A stretch of 64,000 nucleotides of DNA, taken from assembly GCA_003952965.2 (NCBI GenBank), contig CM025856.1, forward strand, positions 925,758-989,757, in the 5' to 3' direction. The stretch is from Morella rubra. Its lineage: Eukaryota; Streptophyta; Magnoliopsida; Fagales; Myricaceae. Positions within the stretch are counted from its first letter, which is position 1. Each line of letters starts with the position of its first letter. The position numbers and the translations under genes were made by a program. The notes beneath the pieces are model-generated. The model was not told where the DNA came from. It was given only the letters and a program-made list of their open reading frames with translations, and made no database searches. Shown one piece after another: positions 36,404 through 47,539 of this stretch.

Positions 36404-39400
36404 ATTGGCTTATGTGGGTAAACTGGGTGATGCATGAAGTGTATGGATGTTGTTCGCAAATTGTGCCTATCTATCCAATTTCCTTTCCATTCACGCTATT
36501 TGTTTTTAGTCTTGCTCTTGCTAAACGGCGACGGACACTCACCTCATTTTTATAGATTCTTGATCAAACATGTTATTATGTGAAGATATTCTGGATTTTT
36601 TTTGGTGATTGCTAGATAGAGCTTTCCAGACATTGACTTAGGTACACGAGACCTTTTAAGGAGCTAAGGAGTGGTTTGAATAGCAATAGGACGTTATACA
36701 TGTATAGAGGAGGAGTGCTCAGTCAGCTGTTAACTCGCTTTCTCTCGTGCATTGCACGGTCCAGTTGTGAAGTTGCTGGGTGTGGTAAATCTGCATGACA
36801 CTTGCAAAATCGGCACAGTTACCGCGAGCTAATGGGGTAGGGAGGCGATTAGATATGTTCTGGCTCCTTAGGGTCCTCGTTAATCGAGTTTCCCAGCGTA
36901 TATTTTGCTCATATAAGCTCGTGGGGTTGGAGTGTTATTGCAGCCTTTGGCGGATTCGTGTCCTGTCATTGTCAGGTGAAAGGGAACATTCAACGCTACG
37001 TGTGGCGTTTGTTAATCTGCAGATGTTGGGAGACATATAGTATATGCACATCTCATGATGTACCGTTTCTCTACAGGAGATTGATATGAATCCTTATTGG
37101 CTTAAATTCATATCTTCTTGGGGGTATCCATTTTCAGTTGGGACTAACAGTCTATGTTGCCAGTCTTAGTTTTTATGTTGGCCAAGTGCTGGGGACATCT
37201 CATAAGAGAGAAAGAATAGCACATCAAGTTACAGTGCCTTTAACTCAATTCACAAGTAACTTCAAACGGAAATTCCAAATGTGCTGAGATGCGATGTAGA
37301 AGCTAATATAGTTATTATACATTGCTAAATACATAATTATTTGCCTTTTCGGTTCTTTTATAGTCACCTTATAAATGTGACAGTTGATTGGATCCAAATG
37401 GCTACTGATGCCCTGTTAGTGCGTATCTGTTCATGTCGTTGTTTTGAATAGGTTCTCTTGGCCTTCAACAGCTGGACTTGGATGTCAAATGGTAAAACCA
37501 GCCAATGACAGCCCATCATTCAATTTGCCAACCCAATTCAGATCCTGATGGAATATGCTGGTTTTTCCTTTGAAACACACTATGAGGAATGACAAATATT
37601 CAAGCTACGCCGTCAAACACTGCTTACTGATATAACACGCTATTTGTTGTTTTTTTTCGTGTTTTATCACTTACACTGATCTTTCATTAAGATGGGGTGG
37701 GTGTACCGTGTTGTGGTTGATTGTTGCATCTCTTGGTCATCTATAAGTATATGTAGAATAAGCAGTCATCAGAATAGATATTGCATTAATCTAAATATCA
37801 AAGCGATTTCTGAAGATTGATATGTGTTTAAATACGAAGAAGGAGGTTTATAGTTTTAAGCCGTTTGCAAGTGCAGCTACAGCTGTGGGCATGTGAAGGT
37901 AGTATACTTAGGAAGCCACATTCGGCATAGGGCCTAGGGTTCTTCCATGGGTGTCCCCGCTCCGATTTAGGAAGCTGAAAGATATGCCGGATTGGCAGCC
38001 GAGTAAGGGAAGCGCCCAGATACTATTTATGGTGATCGATTTAGCAGGGGCAGTAGGGTGAAGGCATGTGCTGTTAACTCTCAATTAGGTTATCAGGGTC
38101 CGGTTGTATTTTTAGCTCCCCTGATGTGCGGCAGCGAATGATGTTGAAGTGCTGTGGAGGGGCTTTCCTTATTGTCGCATATTGATCTCTCAGTGACTTC
38201 TGATACTTTTGTCTGGTTCTCCTCTGCCGGGGCATGGCAAAATATTAATGTCGGCTATAAGTTGGTTTGCCGGAAGACGTGAGGATGTCATTCCAGTTGG
38301 CATCGTTGCTTCAATTCGATTGTGGCGTGATGTTGTGCGCCTGCTTAGGTGCTCAGGGTCCTCTTTTTCGTGCTTGCTTCTCTGAACACTTTTTGTGCAC
38401 TTTTCGTCTGTGCGAGAGTCGTGGTTTGAGTTTGCTTAACCTTCATTATCTCGGATATCATTTGTCCTATTTATTTGGCAGTTTGCTCCTATCTGCTGAC
38501 AACGCAGTCAGGGGTCACGGAGAACGGAAGCCTCCATGGCTATGAAAATTGTCGCGTGGCGCACACGCACGCAGGTGGCCATGCTCCGTTATCTGGGGAT
38601 CTACTACTTGACATAGTAACTATCCGAATGAACGACTAGTTAATCGCTAATTGTGATAGCGAAGTCTGCATTCTCTAGTGGGCTGTGACAAAATATTTCG
38701 TGACAGGATATCCGAGAGTTACGAGGTGTCTAATGGTAGCGACAAACCTGTTCTGGCAGAGCTATATAGTTGCATTTGACGAAAACAAGACGCCCGAATT
38801 GAAGTTTTTCATGAACATTCCTGCATATTGAGAGTTGGGTATGGATGTGAGAACTAAAGTATGAAGACTCATGCTTAGCTATAGAACGAGAGCTTCTCAT
38901 TGACTTATGCAGCGCTCGGGTCTATGATCAGTTGATACATATAGCCCATGGTGCTACGCGCTGACTGAAGCTGTTTCGCGCCTTGGCGATGACTCCAGAG
39001 CAAGAGGTGCAACTAAGCTTTCTAGTGTCTCGGCCGAAAATTTTCGGTGATGCAATTTCCGATCATACGGGTGCGCTCTAATGTATTTTGTAGAAATGAT
39101 ATGGTTAGTATAGTCTTTTGGGCGGATAATATCGAGAAAGTTAGCTGCCAGGCCTTTATCGTGGTCTTACTGAGTGAGTCAGGTAGGACGCGGTGCCGAG
39201 TCGAGCGTGGGGTGATGCTGTGTTCACTTGGTCAAAAAGCTGCTTTAGCTGTGGCTGAAGCCTTGCAATAGAGAGGGGGCATACCGCTGATATCTGTCAA
39301 TTCAATATTGAGATTGGCCAATCTCAAGGCGATGAACCCTGAAGCCCAGATAACCATGCGCAAATCAGATGGGAGAGCTCGTACACATGTGTTATTCGAT

Positions 39401-42400
39401 AGGCAAATATTCGTCGTATGAGAAATCTGCAAGAAACTCCGAGAGATGTAGATCGCTCTCCATACCTGATTGATCGACTTCTATGCATAGGGAATATGGG
39501 GACTTAGAGCTTTTTGCGGAAAGTCCATATTTTGTAAATACTATTGATTTTTGAATATCAGAATACATTGCAGATGCTCGGAATCGAAGCTAAAAGAGGA
39601 TAGCTCTATCTCAATGGCACTGAAGCACAACCGTGTGGGTGCATGGATTGATCCCGCTCGACCGATGCACTTGTGGGTAGCTTACTTTCTATTGTGCAGG
39701 TTGGGGTTTTTTGGGAGGGGCGGGCCGGGTGGCGCGGGGGTTTCGATCTCAGGTAAGCCGTGGCTGTCTCTGACATTCTTTTTGCAAGGAGAGCGTAGCC
39801 TGTTATAAGTGCGTATTGTTCTCTAGCATGTTCATCTTGTGTCAGTTCACGACGTCGCGACTTCCCAACTGCCCTTACACCTCCCTTTCTCTCGAGTTTC
39901 ACATGTTTTCACGCCCTCTAATCTCCTCCTGTCCCCCCGTGCCTGCAGATATACGCCAAACTGATAATCTGACTGTTCGATTTACATCACCTTGACTGCT
40001 GGCCCATTAACGAGGTTAATCAAGTCGTTGGCTGCTGTGTCTTAATCGGATGGATTCGAAAGGAAAGGAGGACAAGGAGAACGGATTCACGTAGGTGATA
40101 CGCTTTAATCGACATTTCTTGATCCTTTTTCGGTTCGAGACCCTTGGGCGATGATGTTGGTACTAAGAGGAGATTCATTGTTCTCATCTGTAGTTTCTGG
40201 TCTGCGACATACCGTGAAAAAGGAATGGCTATGCTGTGTATTGTATGAATGTTCTGTGTGGGCCTTTTCGCTGGATAAGAGTATATTTCGCGCAATCACT
40301 TGTGGTCGCTGGCTTTTTTGTGGAATGTGATACAGGGGTGTGCGAGTCTTCCTCTACGATATATGGGTTTTTATAATGTCTTTTGTTTATTAGGTTTATT
40401 AGTAATGTTTTACAAAGGTTAAGATTTGCTAAAGTACCATTCGAGTATTAAATTTGAGTTTACATTTTTTTTTTGGGTAGGTACCATAATTATTGTTTAG
40501 ATGCGTAGACTCAGTTTAGAGATATTTACCTCATCTGACTCTTGCTGGGATTCAATTGAAGCAACGAAGTTTTCACAGTTCATGTGCCTAATGTGCCACC
40601 GAAACTGTAGTATAACTATGTTGAATTCTAAAGTCGTTTGGGTATGGTTTTCAGGAACACACTAGGACTGGCTCGATGAGAGAGAGTCCATGTCTTTGGT
40701 GGATGTGTTAAGGCGCTGTTCAATATGAGTCCATTTTGTAGGTTGAGGAATTTATGTTACTGTCAACGACCGAGGTTGTGGTAATGTCGAAGACGAAGTC
40801 TTGAATTCTATCTCCTACATTGTAGGTCCTCGGGGATCAGATTTGCAACTGGTTCATTTTTGCTGGATGAAATCCACTTGAGAAGTTTGCAGTATTTGTT
40901 ATCTCTGCGCATCTCGTGTTGTAGCTAGGTTGCTGCTTCTTGACTATGAGAGGGCATCTGTCACGGCGCGAGAATCAGAATAGTATATTGTCATAGCACC
41001 TTTCCTTAGGCTGAGATGGAGGTCTTTGCGCTAAGGGATCAATATTGCTTTTGCATTCTTTGGCATAGATTATTAGTTAAAACTAAGTGTTTGTGTTTTA
41101 GAATGACGTTGATATAATCTTGTATCTGTATAAGTTTGTACATTCTAATCTGTATTGCCTGTCCAAGTTTGGAAATTATTGCGGCTTAATTTGCATCCTT
41201 AAGCATATTTGCGGTATGTCGAGCTGGATGATGTAGTTGTGTTTGATTCTGAAAAAAAAAAACCGAGGTTTTGAATAATTGAAGTTAATCTTGAAATGAA
41301 AGTGAGAGATCTCCAAATATATGCTCTTACATTGTTAAAGATCTAATTTGTTAGAGTGAGGAGAGAGAAAATGATCTGACTTTTTATACTTTGTTAGGTC
41401 TGCTCTCACCTGCATCTTTGTATTATTGTGTACTAGGGAGTCTCTTTATTGAGAAGTGTTCTTTTTTTTTGTTGTTACAAGGAATGAGTTGAGTTACTGG
41501 GTGTCTACTATGCTAAGATCTTCTCACTTAGAAGTGTGGTTCCTGTTCTCCTCGTTGCACACGGGCTTGTTTGGCTCTGTGTCCAGTGGTACATCTTATT
41601 GCTGAGAGTCTTCCTTGTAGGATCGTGATGCTTCTTATTCTTGCGGGGTTGCACATGTGTTAAGTCTTTTAGTTGAGATGGTATTTGATACAGTTTGTCT
41701 TTCTATCATCTTGGGATCAGCTGGTGTTACTTTTGATGTGGGTTTTTTTTTGTTAATGTATTTGTCGGTATCTGTTAATCGATCGAGGCGCTGTGGGCTC
41801 TCGTGATTCGGTGGCTCCGTTTCTTCCGTGCGTGAACTGTCTCCATGACTTGTGGAATTTTATCTATCATTCTTGCTCGTCCTTCACCAACAATTGTAAG
41901 TATGGTTATCTGTCCTTGTCGAGCGAACGAAGAGACAAGAAATATTTCTTCGTACCTTGTTCTTTCTTACTTCCTTCTCGGCCTGCTGCTGCTTCTCGTC
42001 ATTGGTCAAGTGAGCGCTAATCTGGTGCTCTTCGGTTGATTCCTCGACTGACTCTTTTTGTGTCTGCTGTCTTGGATATGTCCGCAAAACTCTGTCCTTG
42101 GGCTGCTTTCCTCGCCTTCGTACGCACGGCGCAATAGAGAAAGGAGCTGAGATTAGAATACATGAGGTGATCAATATACTGTTGCTACAGTTTCATGATC
42201 GTTAGCTTGTGTGTTGTTTCGTCTCTCATATACGTATCAATTGCGACCTGCCAATAAGCATTTACGTATTGTTGTTCTTGCTCTTATCTTTCGATCTCTT
42301 GGCCTTACTGTATTGAGCTTTTGGCTACTCTGATGCATTTGGAGACGCCAGAATTCATTTCTGGCTATGGGAGGCTCTGAGGTCGCCTGTCTTTGGGGCA

Positions 42401-42840
42401 AAACAAGCAGTACTCGAATGTATTATGGAGTTCATCTCGAGGTTTTGTATTTTGTCGCATAAAAACTCACCCATTCGTTGGATATGGGCCGCGCTGTGCT
42501 CTGAACTGCGACATCACTCTATTCGCAGTCTTAATAGAGATATCTATCCAGTATGATCGGGGAATAGATGGATTCAATTCTCGTGCTATTAGGGATTGAA
42601 CCTTGAGTTTCGACGCATACGACAGAGGAAAGGACTAGAGGCGATCCATCTATTGACTCCATTAAGTGCGAGAAAATCGGCGAAGGAACTTTACGCTGCG
42701 AAGCTTCTCTTTGTTGTATGATTAGTGTTTATCAAAGAGTATATGAGGCTTTACGCGAATCAAGAAGCATTTTGCATGAGAGTTGCGACGCCTAGAGACT
42801 TATTCAGGTTCTTTCAGCTTTGACGTGGCTCAGCATGGGA
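36404..42840. other. Error-rich right contig start: corrupted copy of 17.6-21.8 kb plus RNL1 exon 1
   Basis: Collinear with the clean zinc-finger gene and its upstream flank: 36824 to 17953 (GAGCTAATGGGGTAGGGA), 38232 to 19041 (CATGGCAAAATA), 39940 to 20181 (TGCAGATATACGCC), 40868 to 20870 (AAATCCACTTGAGAAGTTT), 41431 to 21252 (GTGTACTAGGGAG), 42019 to 21712 (GCGCTAA). The last part tracks RNL exon 1, e.g. 42805 to 56791 (CAGGTTCTTTCAGCTT). Inserted bases, mostly G and T, lengthen it relative to the source and break every exon. Clean reading resumes at about 42.85 kb. It should not be annotated as a second zinc-finger gene. Confidence 0.9.
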
Positions 42841-42844
42841 TGAT

Positions 42845-45800
42845 GTGAATGGGTTGGAGACTTTAATGGGTGTAACTGATATTCTTGCACGAATGAGCTT
42901 GGCCGAGACGAAGGGTGGCTGCGCTATTCCTGGACCTCCAGAGTTTCCTGTTCGTTTGGATGTGCCTTTAAAGGAGTTGAAAATGCAGCTGCAGAAGGAG
43001 GAGGTATCATTGCTTCTGTTGACAGCGCCTGCAGGATGCGGGAAGACCACATTGGTGAAATTACTTGGTCACGATGAGGAAATTAAAGGTATTTCAACTC
43101 AAATTCTATTTTCTATGATTTTACATCCTAATTGCCGTGTGGTTTAGGAAAAGTTCGCTATTATGGTTGGATTGTAACAAAAAGTTGCTTTGCTTTTCTA
43201 ACTCTTTGCTGGGATTTGGTTTGGGGGAATTCCGCCAACATGACGTGGGATGATATATATATATATATGTGATTTCGATGGTAGTTATTTAATTACTAAC
43301 AAGATTTGTTTGGATAGGCAGATACAAGGACAATCTTTTCTTCGTCACTGTTTCAAAAACTCCAAACATGAACGTCATTATACAAACACTATTTCGTCAT
43401 AAGGGTCATCAGGTCCCTGAGTTTCAAAACGATGAAGATGCAACCAACAAGCTAAAGTGTGATCTCCTGAAACAAATTAAAGATCCTTTTCTGTTGATCC
43501 TGGATGATGTCTGGTCTGAGGACTTCATCGAAAACTTTGTGTTTCGTATTCCAAACTACAAGATTCTGGTGACTTCAAGGACTAAATTTCCAGTATGTAA
43601 GTTTATATATGAGTTGAGACCATTGATTGCTGAAGATTCGATGATTCTTTTTCGTCACTCAGCAAACTTTCCAGATACGAGCTCCTTAATTCCTGAAGAA
43701 GATGTCAAAAAGGTATTTTTGCTATATATATGTTATCTGCCAAGCATCTCCATTTCCAAGCAACTTAAGCGGCGAAGATAAACAGAACCCTGTCCGCTAT
43801 TACATATTGCCCCTGCAATCTTCCCAAATGATGGAGGTGTTTGATGGTTGCAGATAGTGAAATGCTGTGGGGGCTTCCCTTTGGCCATTAAAGTGATTGG
43901 CAGATCACTTAATGCGCGGTCTGCAGCAGTCTGGCATAAGACCGTAATGGGGCTGTCTAGTGGCCATTCTATTCTTAATTCTGCTAAAGATCTGCTTCTT
44001 CGTCTCCAAAGCAGCATAATTCTCGACGATGAGGAGATCACAAATTGTTTCATGGACCTCGGCTCCTTTCCTGAGGATCAAAGGATCCGTGTTGATGCCC
44101 TGATTGATATGTGGTCAGAATCGTACAAACGAAAAAACGAAAAAGCAGACAAACGAAGAAAAGTAAAAGCAGATGATACAGGCTTTGAAGAAAAAATAAA
44201 GAAAGATGGTGTCTATGCCATTGCCAACCTACACGAAATTGCGATGCGAAATCTTGCGAGTCTTGTGGTCACAAGGTATGCCTGCTCTCTGTTTGTTCCA
44301 TGTGATTTTGTTGGCTGATTTCTTCATGTTTTTCTTGCTAATTTCTGGACTTGCACCAACTGGAACTAATCAATGCGGCCCTTTGACTACATTATTTCCT
44401 TTTGCGGTTTGTCGTATGGATACTTGTGTTTGATTATCTTCAACACAGACTCTTTGTCTTGAGTTCTCTCAAATATTTTGATTGGTCTCCATTTGCATCA
44501 TATCCTCTTTTTGTTGGGTTTGTCAAGTAACTTATACTTTTGGGAAAACATCACTTCTAACCTCCTATTTTCACCCAAATTTCATTTATTGTTCTAAATT
44601 ACGAATCTCATCACATTTATTCCCCAAACTACCAGAAATCATCAATGTCCGCTCTGTCCTAGAATCCAACAATTGATATTATGTTGCATAACCTATTTCT
44701 GTACATTTCAGCTACAGGATCTTATCTGAAGGCGAATATTGATGCATTATGGTAGTTTGAGGACTAAATTTGATGAAATTTTTAGTTCAGGCCGGGGAAT
44801 GAAATTTGAGTGATAGTTCAGGACTAGAAGTAAAGATTCTCTTATATATATATATATATATATATTTTCCTGTGAAGGCAGGGAAGAAATGGAATCTCTT
44901 CTAAACATCTATTCTTCCCATTTACCAGGAAAGATGCAAGTCATGAAGTTGGTAGCTACTGCACTGAAGATTTCGTCTTACAACATGATCTTCTTAGAGA
45001 GCTAGCCATCTATCTGAGCAGCCAAGAGCCAATAGAACAGAGGAAAAGACTGATTCTGGACATAAGTGGAAATAATGTTCCCGAGTGGTGGACAGAACAA
45101 AGGGAACAACCCATCAACGCTTTACTCCTATCAATCACAACTGGTTAGTTCATCTTCGTCACTCTCAAACACTCCACACTTGCACCTGTGAGCTCTGTTT
45201 CACAAAGTCTAAATAGTAGCTTGACATGCCATATAATATATTTTTTGCAGACGAAATGTTCTCATCAAGTAATTGGTGCAACATTCTCCCAAACAAAGTT
45301 GAGGTTCTAGTTCTGAATTTTCAAACTAAGAATTACATCTTACCTGAGTTTGTGGAGAAGATGGAAAAACTAAAGGTTTTGATACTCACAAACTATGGTT
45401 TCTTTCCAGCTGACTTGGGTAATTTTCAGTTGCTTGGGTCTGCACCTAATCTAAAGAGAATCAGATTAGAGAAGGTTTCAGTTCATTCCCTTTGGGAGAC
45501 ACCAGTAAGATTGAAGAGCTTAGAGAAGATATCTCTATTTATTTGTAATATTGGTCAGGCTTTTACGTATGGTACTATCCAGATATCAGAGGTTTTGCCA
45601 AAGCTAACGGAGATAAACATTGACTACTGCAACGATATGGTAAAATTTCCTGTTGCACTTTGTGGTATTGTCCGCCTGAAGAAACTGAGCATTACCAATT
45701 GTCACAATCTAGATGCACTACCAGAAGGAATTGGAATGCTGGTGAATCTAGAAGTTCTACGGGTTAGGTCTTGCATGGATTTGCCAAAGTTGCCAGACTC

Positions 45801-46098
45801 CATTAGATACCTTCGGATGTTAAGCATGCTTGACATATCTGACTGCCTGAAGATTAGCGGGTTGCCCAAACATATTGGTGAAGTAAATGAATTAAAAGAG
45901 CTCCACATGAAAGGGTGCTCGCAATTGGGTCGGTTACCAGAATCAACCAAGGAACTTGCGAAGGTGGAGCTTGTGATATGCGACGAAGAGGGGAAACAGT
46001 ATTGGGCACATGTCAAGGAGTTCCTCCCCAATCTAGAGATAAAGGTCGCTAAAAAAGAAATCAACTTGAACTGGCTTTTTACCAATCAGAACTTCTAA
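42845..46098 (+). CDS. NRG1-like: RNL1: NRG1-type helper NLR (RPW8-NB-ARC-LRR), 5' end corrupted
   Basis: Helper immune receptor expected to act downstream of TIR-NLR sensors with EDS1/SAG101. Clean exons: to 43088 (exon 1, 5' part unreadable), 43318-43712, 43854-44275, 44929-45143, 45251-46098. All joins are GT-AG with the same phases as RNL2. Visible NB-ARC motifs: P-loop APAGCGKTTLVKLL, RNBS-A FFVTVSKTPN, kinase-2 LLILDDVW, RNBS-B NYKILVTSR, GLPL-type CGGFPLAIKVIG, RNBS-D CFMDLGSFPEDQR and QHD in place of MHD, as in RPW8-type NLRs. The LRR exon is about 93% identical to RNL2. The RPW8 domain should precede 42.85 kb but lies in corrupted sequence, so intactness cannot be judged. Exon 3 has a lysine-rich 23-residue insertion relative to RNL2 (about 44127-44207). 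Confidence 0.92.
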
Positions 46099-46560
46099 GA
46101 ATCGTTTCTTCTTGTATTATGTTGAAGAGTTTATTGTCGAGTTTATTTATTTTTGTTGTAATCCTATGCGTTTATAATATTTATTGCATATTGAATAAAC
46201 CAATTGTATCAAGGAATTTCCTCGAAGCCGGAACTGCAAGTACTTGACCGCTTCGGCGGGCAAAAGCTTTTTCATCCAACTTCAACAGGGGAACTGAAAT
46301 TCGAGATATTTTATAGATTTGGCATTTTTTCCAAGGCCGAGCAGTTTGTTGCACACAGTCCAGTCAACTTCGCTGTAAATCCGAAATTGATCGAAGCCCT
46401 CTGCAACCATCCAAACGGAGAGTTCGAACCTTTTGAAGACCACCGAGGCTCGGCGGTTGGCTATGGAAAATATTATTGTTTTTGTAGATCTAAGAATTCA
46501 AGTCAACATTGTGAAACGCCAACAAACATAAACTCCCAAGATTTGTAGGAATTGAGTCAT
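46099..46560 (+). repeat. RNL 3' flank, repeated elsewhere in the cluster
   Basis: 46130-46330, just after the RNL1 stop, recurs after RNL2 (60340-60540) and again at 62160-62320. 46373-46535 (from AATCCGAAATTGATCGAAGC) recurs at 51965-52095. A 114-residue frame crosses both blocks (46204-46548) but has no recognisable domain and is not preserved in the other copies. I treat it as 3' flank rather than a gene. Confidence 0.65.
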
Positions 46561-46576
46561 CTGATAAACTGCAGTC

Positions 46577-47110
46577 AAGCGAACCCAATCCCAATCCCCT
46601 TCTCTCCCTTCCCCCATTAGTATTCCCCTCCTCTATCTCTCTGTCCCCCTCTGCAGATAGACGCCCATATACGTCCAGCTTTGAGGTAGAGTTAACCTCA
46701 ACAAATCGTTGTATTAGAGATATTTACTGTCAACACTAGTGGAAATTCAGAGAAGCTTGAAAACTTCTGCATGTAGTCTAAGGGAACAAGCTCACTGCTT
46801 TTCATTTTGCTGTAGAAATGCACTTGGGAAGTTTCAGCACTGTTACTTCTCTCTCATTGTTGTAGCAGTTGTCTTTTACATGAGAGCACTATTCATGCAA
46901 AATGTATTTACTTTCCTAGTGAATGATGCAAGGATCAATATTTTTCCTAATTTTTTGGAAGTATTTATCAAAACAATGTTGTTTCAAAGGCTGAGGAATC
47001 CTCGAGTTTTCAATGTATGCTGTCGAAGCTACAAATATTCGGCCTATCACAAAATCCACTGATTATGCTGTCCGAAGGAGCTGGGCTAAGACTCAAAACT
47101 GAAGAAATTA
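46577..47110. repeat. Duplicate of zinc-finger 5' leader joined to the 20.7-kb segment
   Basis: 46588-46668 matches the 5' end of the zinc-finger gene (20118-20196), including the CCCCTTCTCTCCCTTCCCCC tract and the start-codon region. It is then fused to a copy of 20716-21120. The fusion removes about 520 bp compared with the original order. This is a footprint of the segmental duplication that multiplied the helper-NLR units and shows that the unit once began inside the zinc-finger gene. Confidence 0.8.
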
Positions 47111-47389
47111 TAAGCTGGGTTGTCCCATGGGTCAGTCTTCGAAGATCAAATTACACACAGAATGAGTTGATGTCTGTGGAAGCAGGTCTCTCTGCAGACT
47201 GATATTCTTTTTGGCTAATGAGATATGACCATGCGGACAAGGAGATCTTTGCAAATTTGTCCATGAACCCAGTTTAGGGCTTTTCAACATTGGGCCTCAT
47301 TTAAATGTGTAGGGCCTTATATGGGCTGGGTCTTCCAAGTGGGCTGAAAATCTTACCACATCATATGCTTCAACAGTTTGCACAAAAAT

Positions 47390-47539
47390 GGTCGGAGAGT
47401 TACAGTCATGAGATGCCCTACAATTGGTAAAGAGAGCGTGCATTGAGATTCTACAACAGTGTAGACAAATGGGAGGAAGTAGGGCCCCACAGAGGAAGGG
47501 GGGGTTCAGATCCCAATTACAAAGAACCCCAAGTCAAAG
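47390..47539 (-). repeat. Inverted piece of the RNL upstream repeat, split by an LTR
   Basis: Read on the minus strand, this matches the RNL upstream block: GGGGTTCTTTGTAATTGGGA, the GGGGCCC box, and the outer GAGATGCCCTACAATTGG terminus. It stops at a solo LTR and resumes at 51369-51440 (CTCCTAGTGATAGAAGACAG), so both parts were once one piece in reverse orientation. Confidence 0.75.

Noticed and set aside
35398-36459. Apparent 353-residue reading frame on the minus strand
   Set aside because: It is almost entirely the run of N; only about 20 residues are real and they lie in corrupted sequence.
36640-40340. Possible second RanBP2 zinc-finger gene
   Set aside because: It follows the clean gene at 17.6-20.2 kb collinearly, but insertions break all exons at once and affect introns equally, which fits read error, not a paralogue.
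46204-46548. 114-residue frame after RNL1
   Set aside because: It crosses two separately duplicated 3' flank blocks and is not preserved in the copies at 60.4, 62.2 and 52.0 kb.
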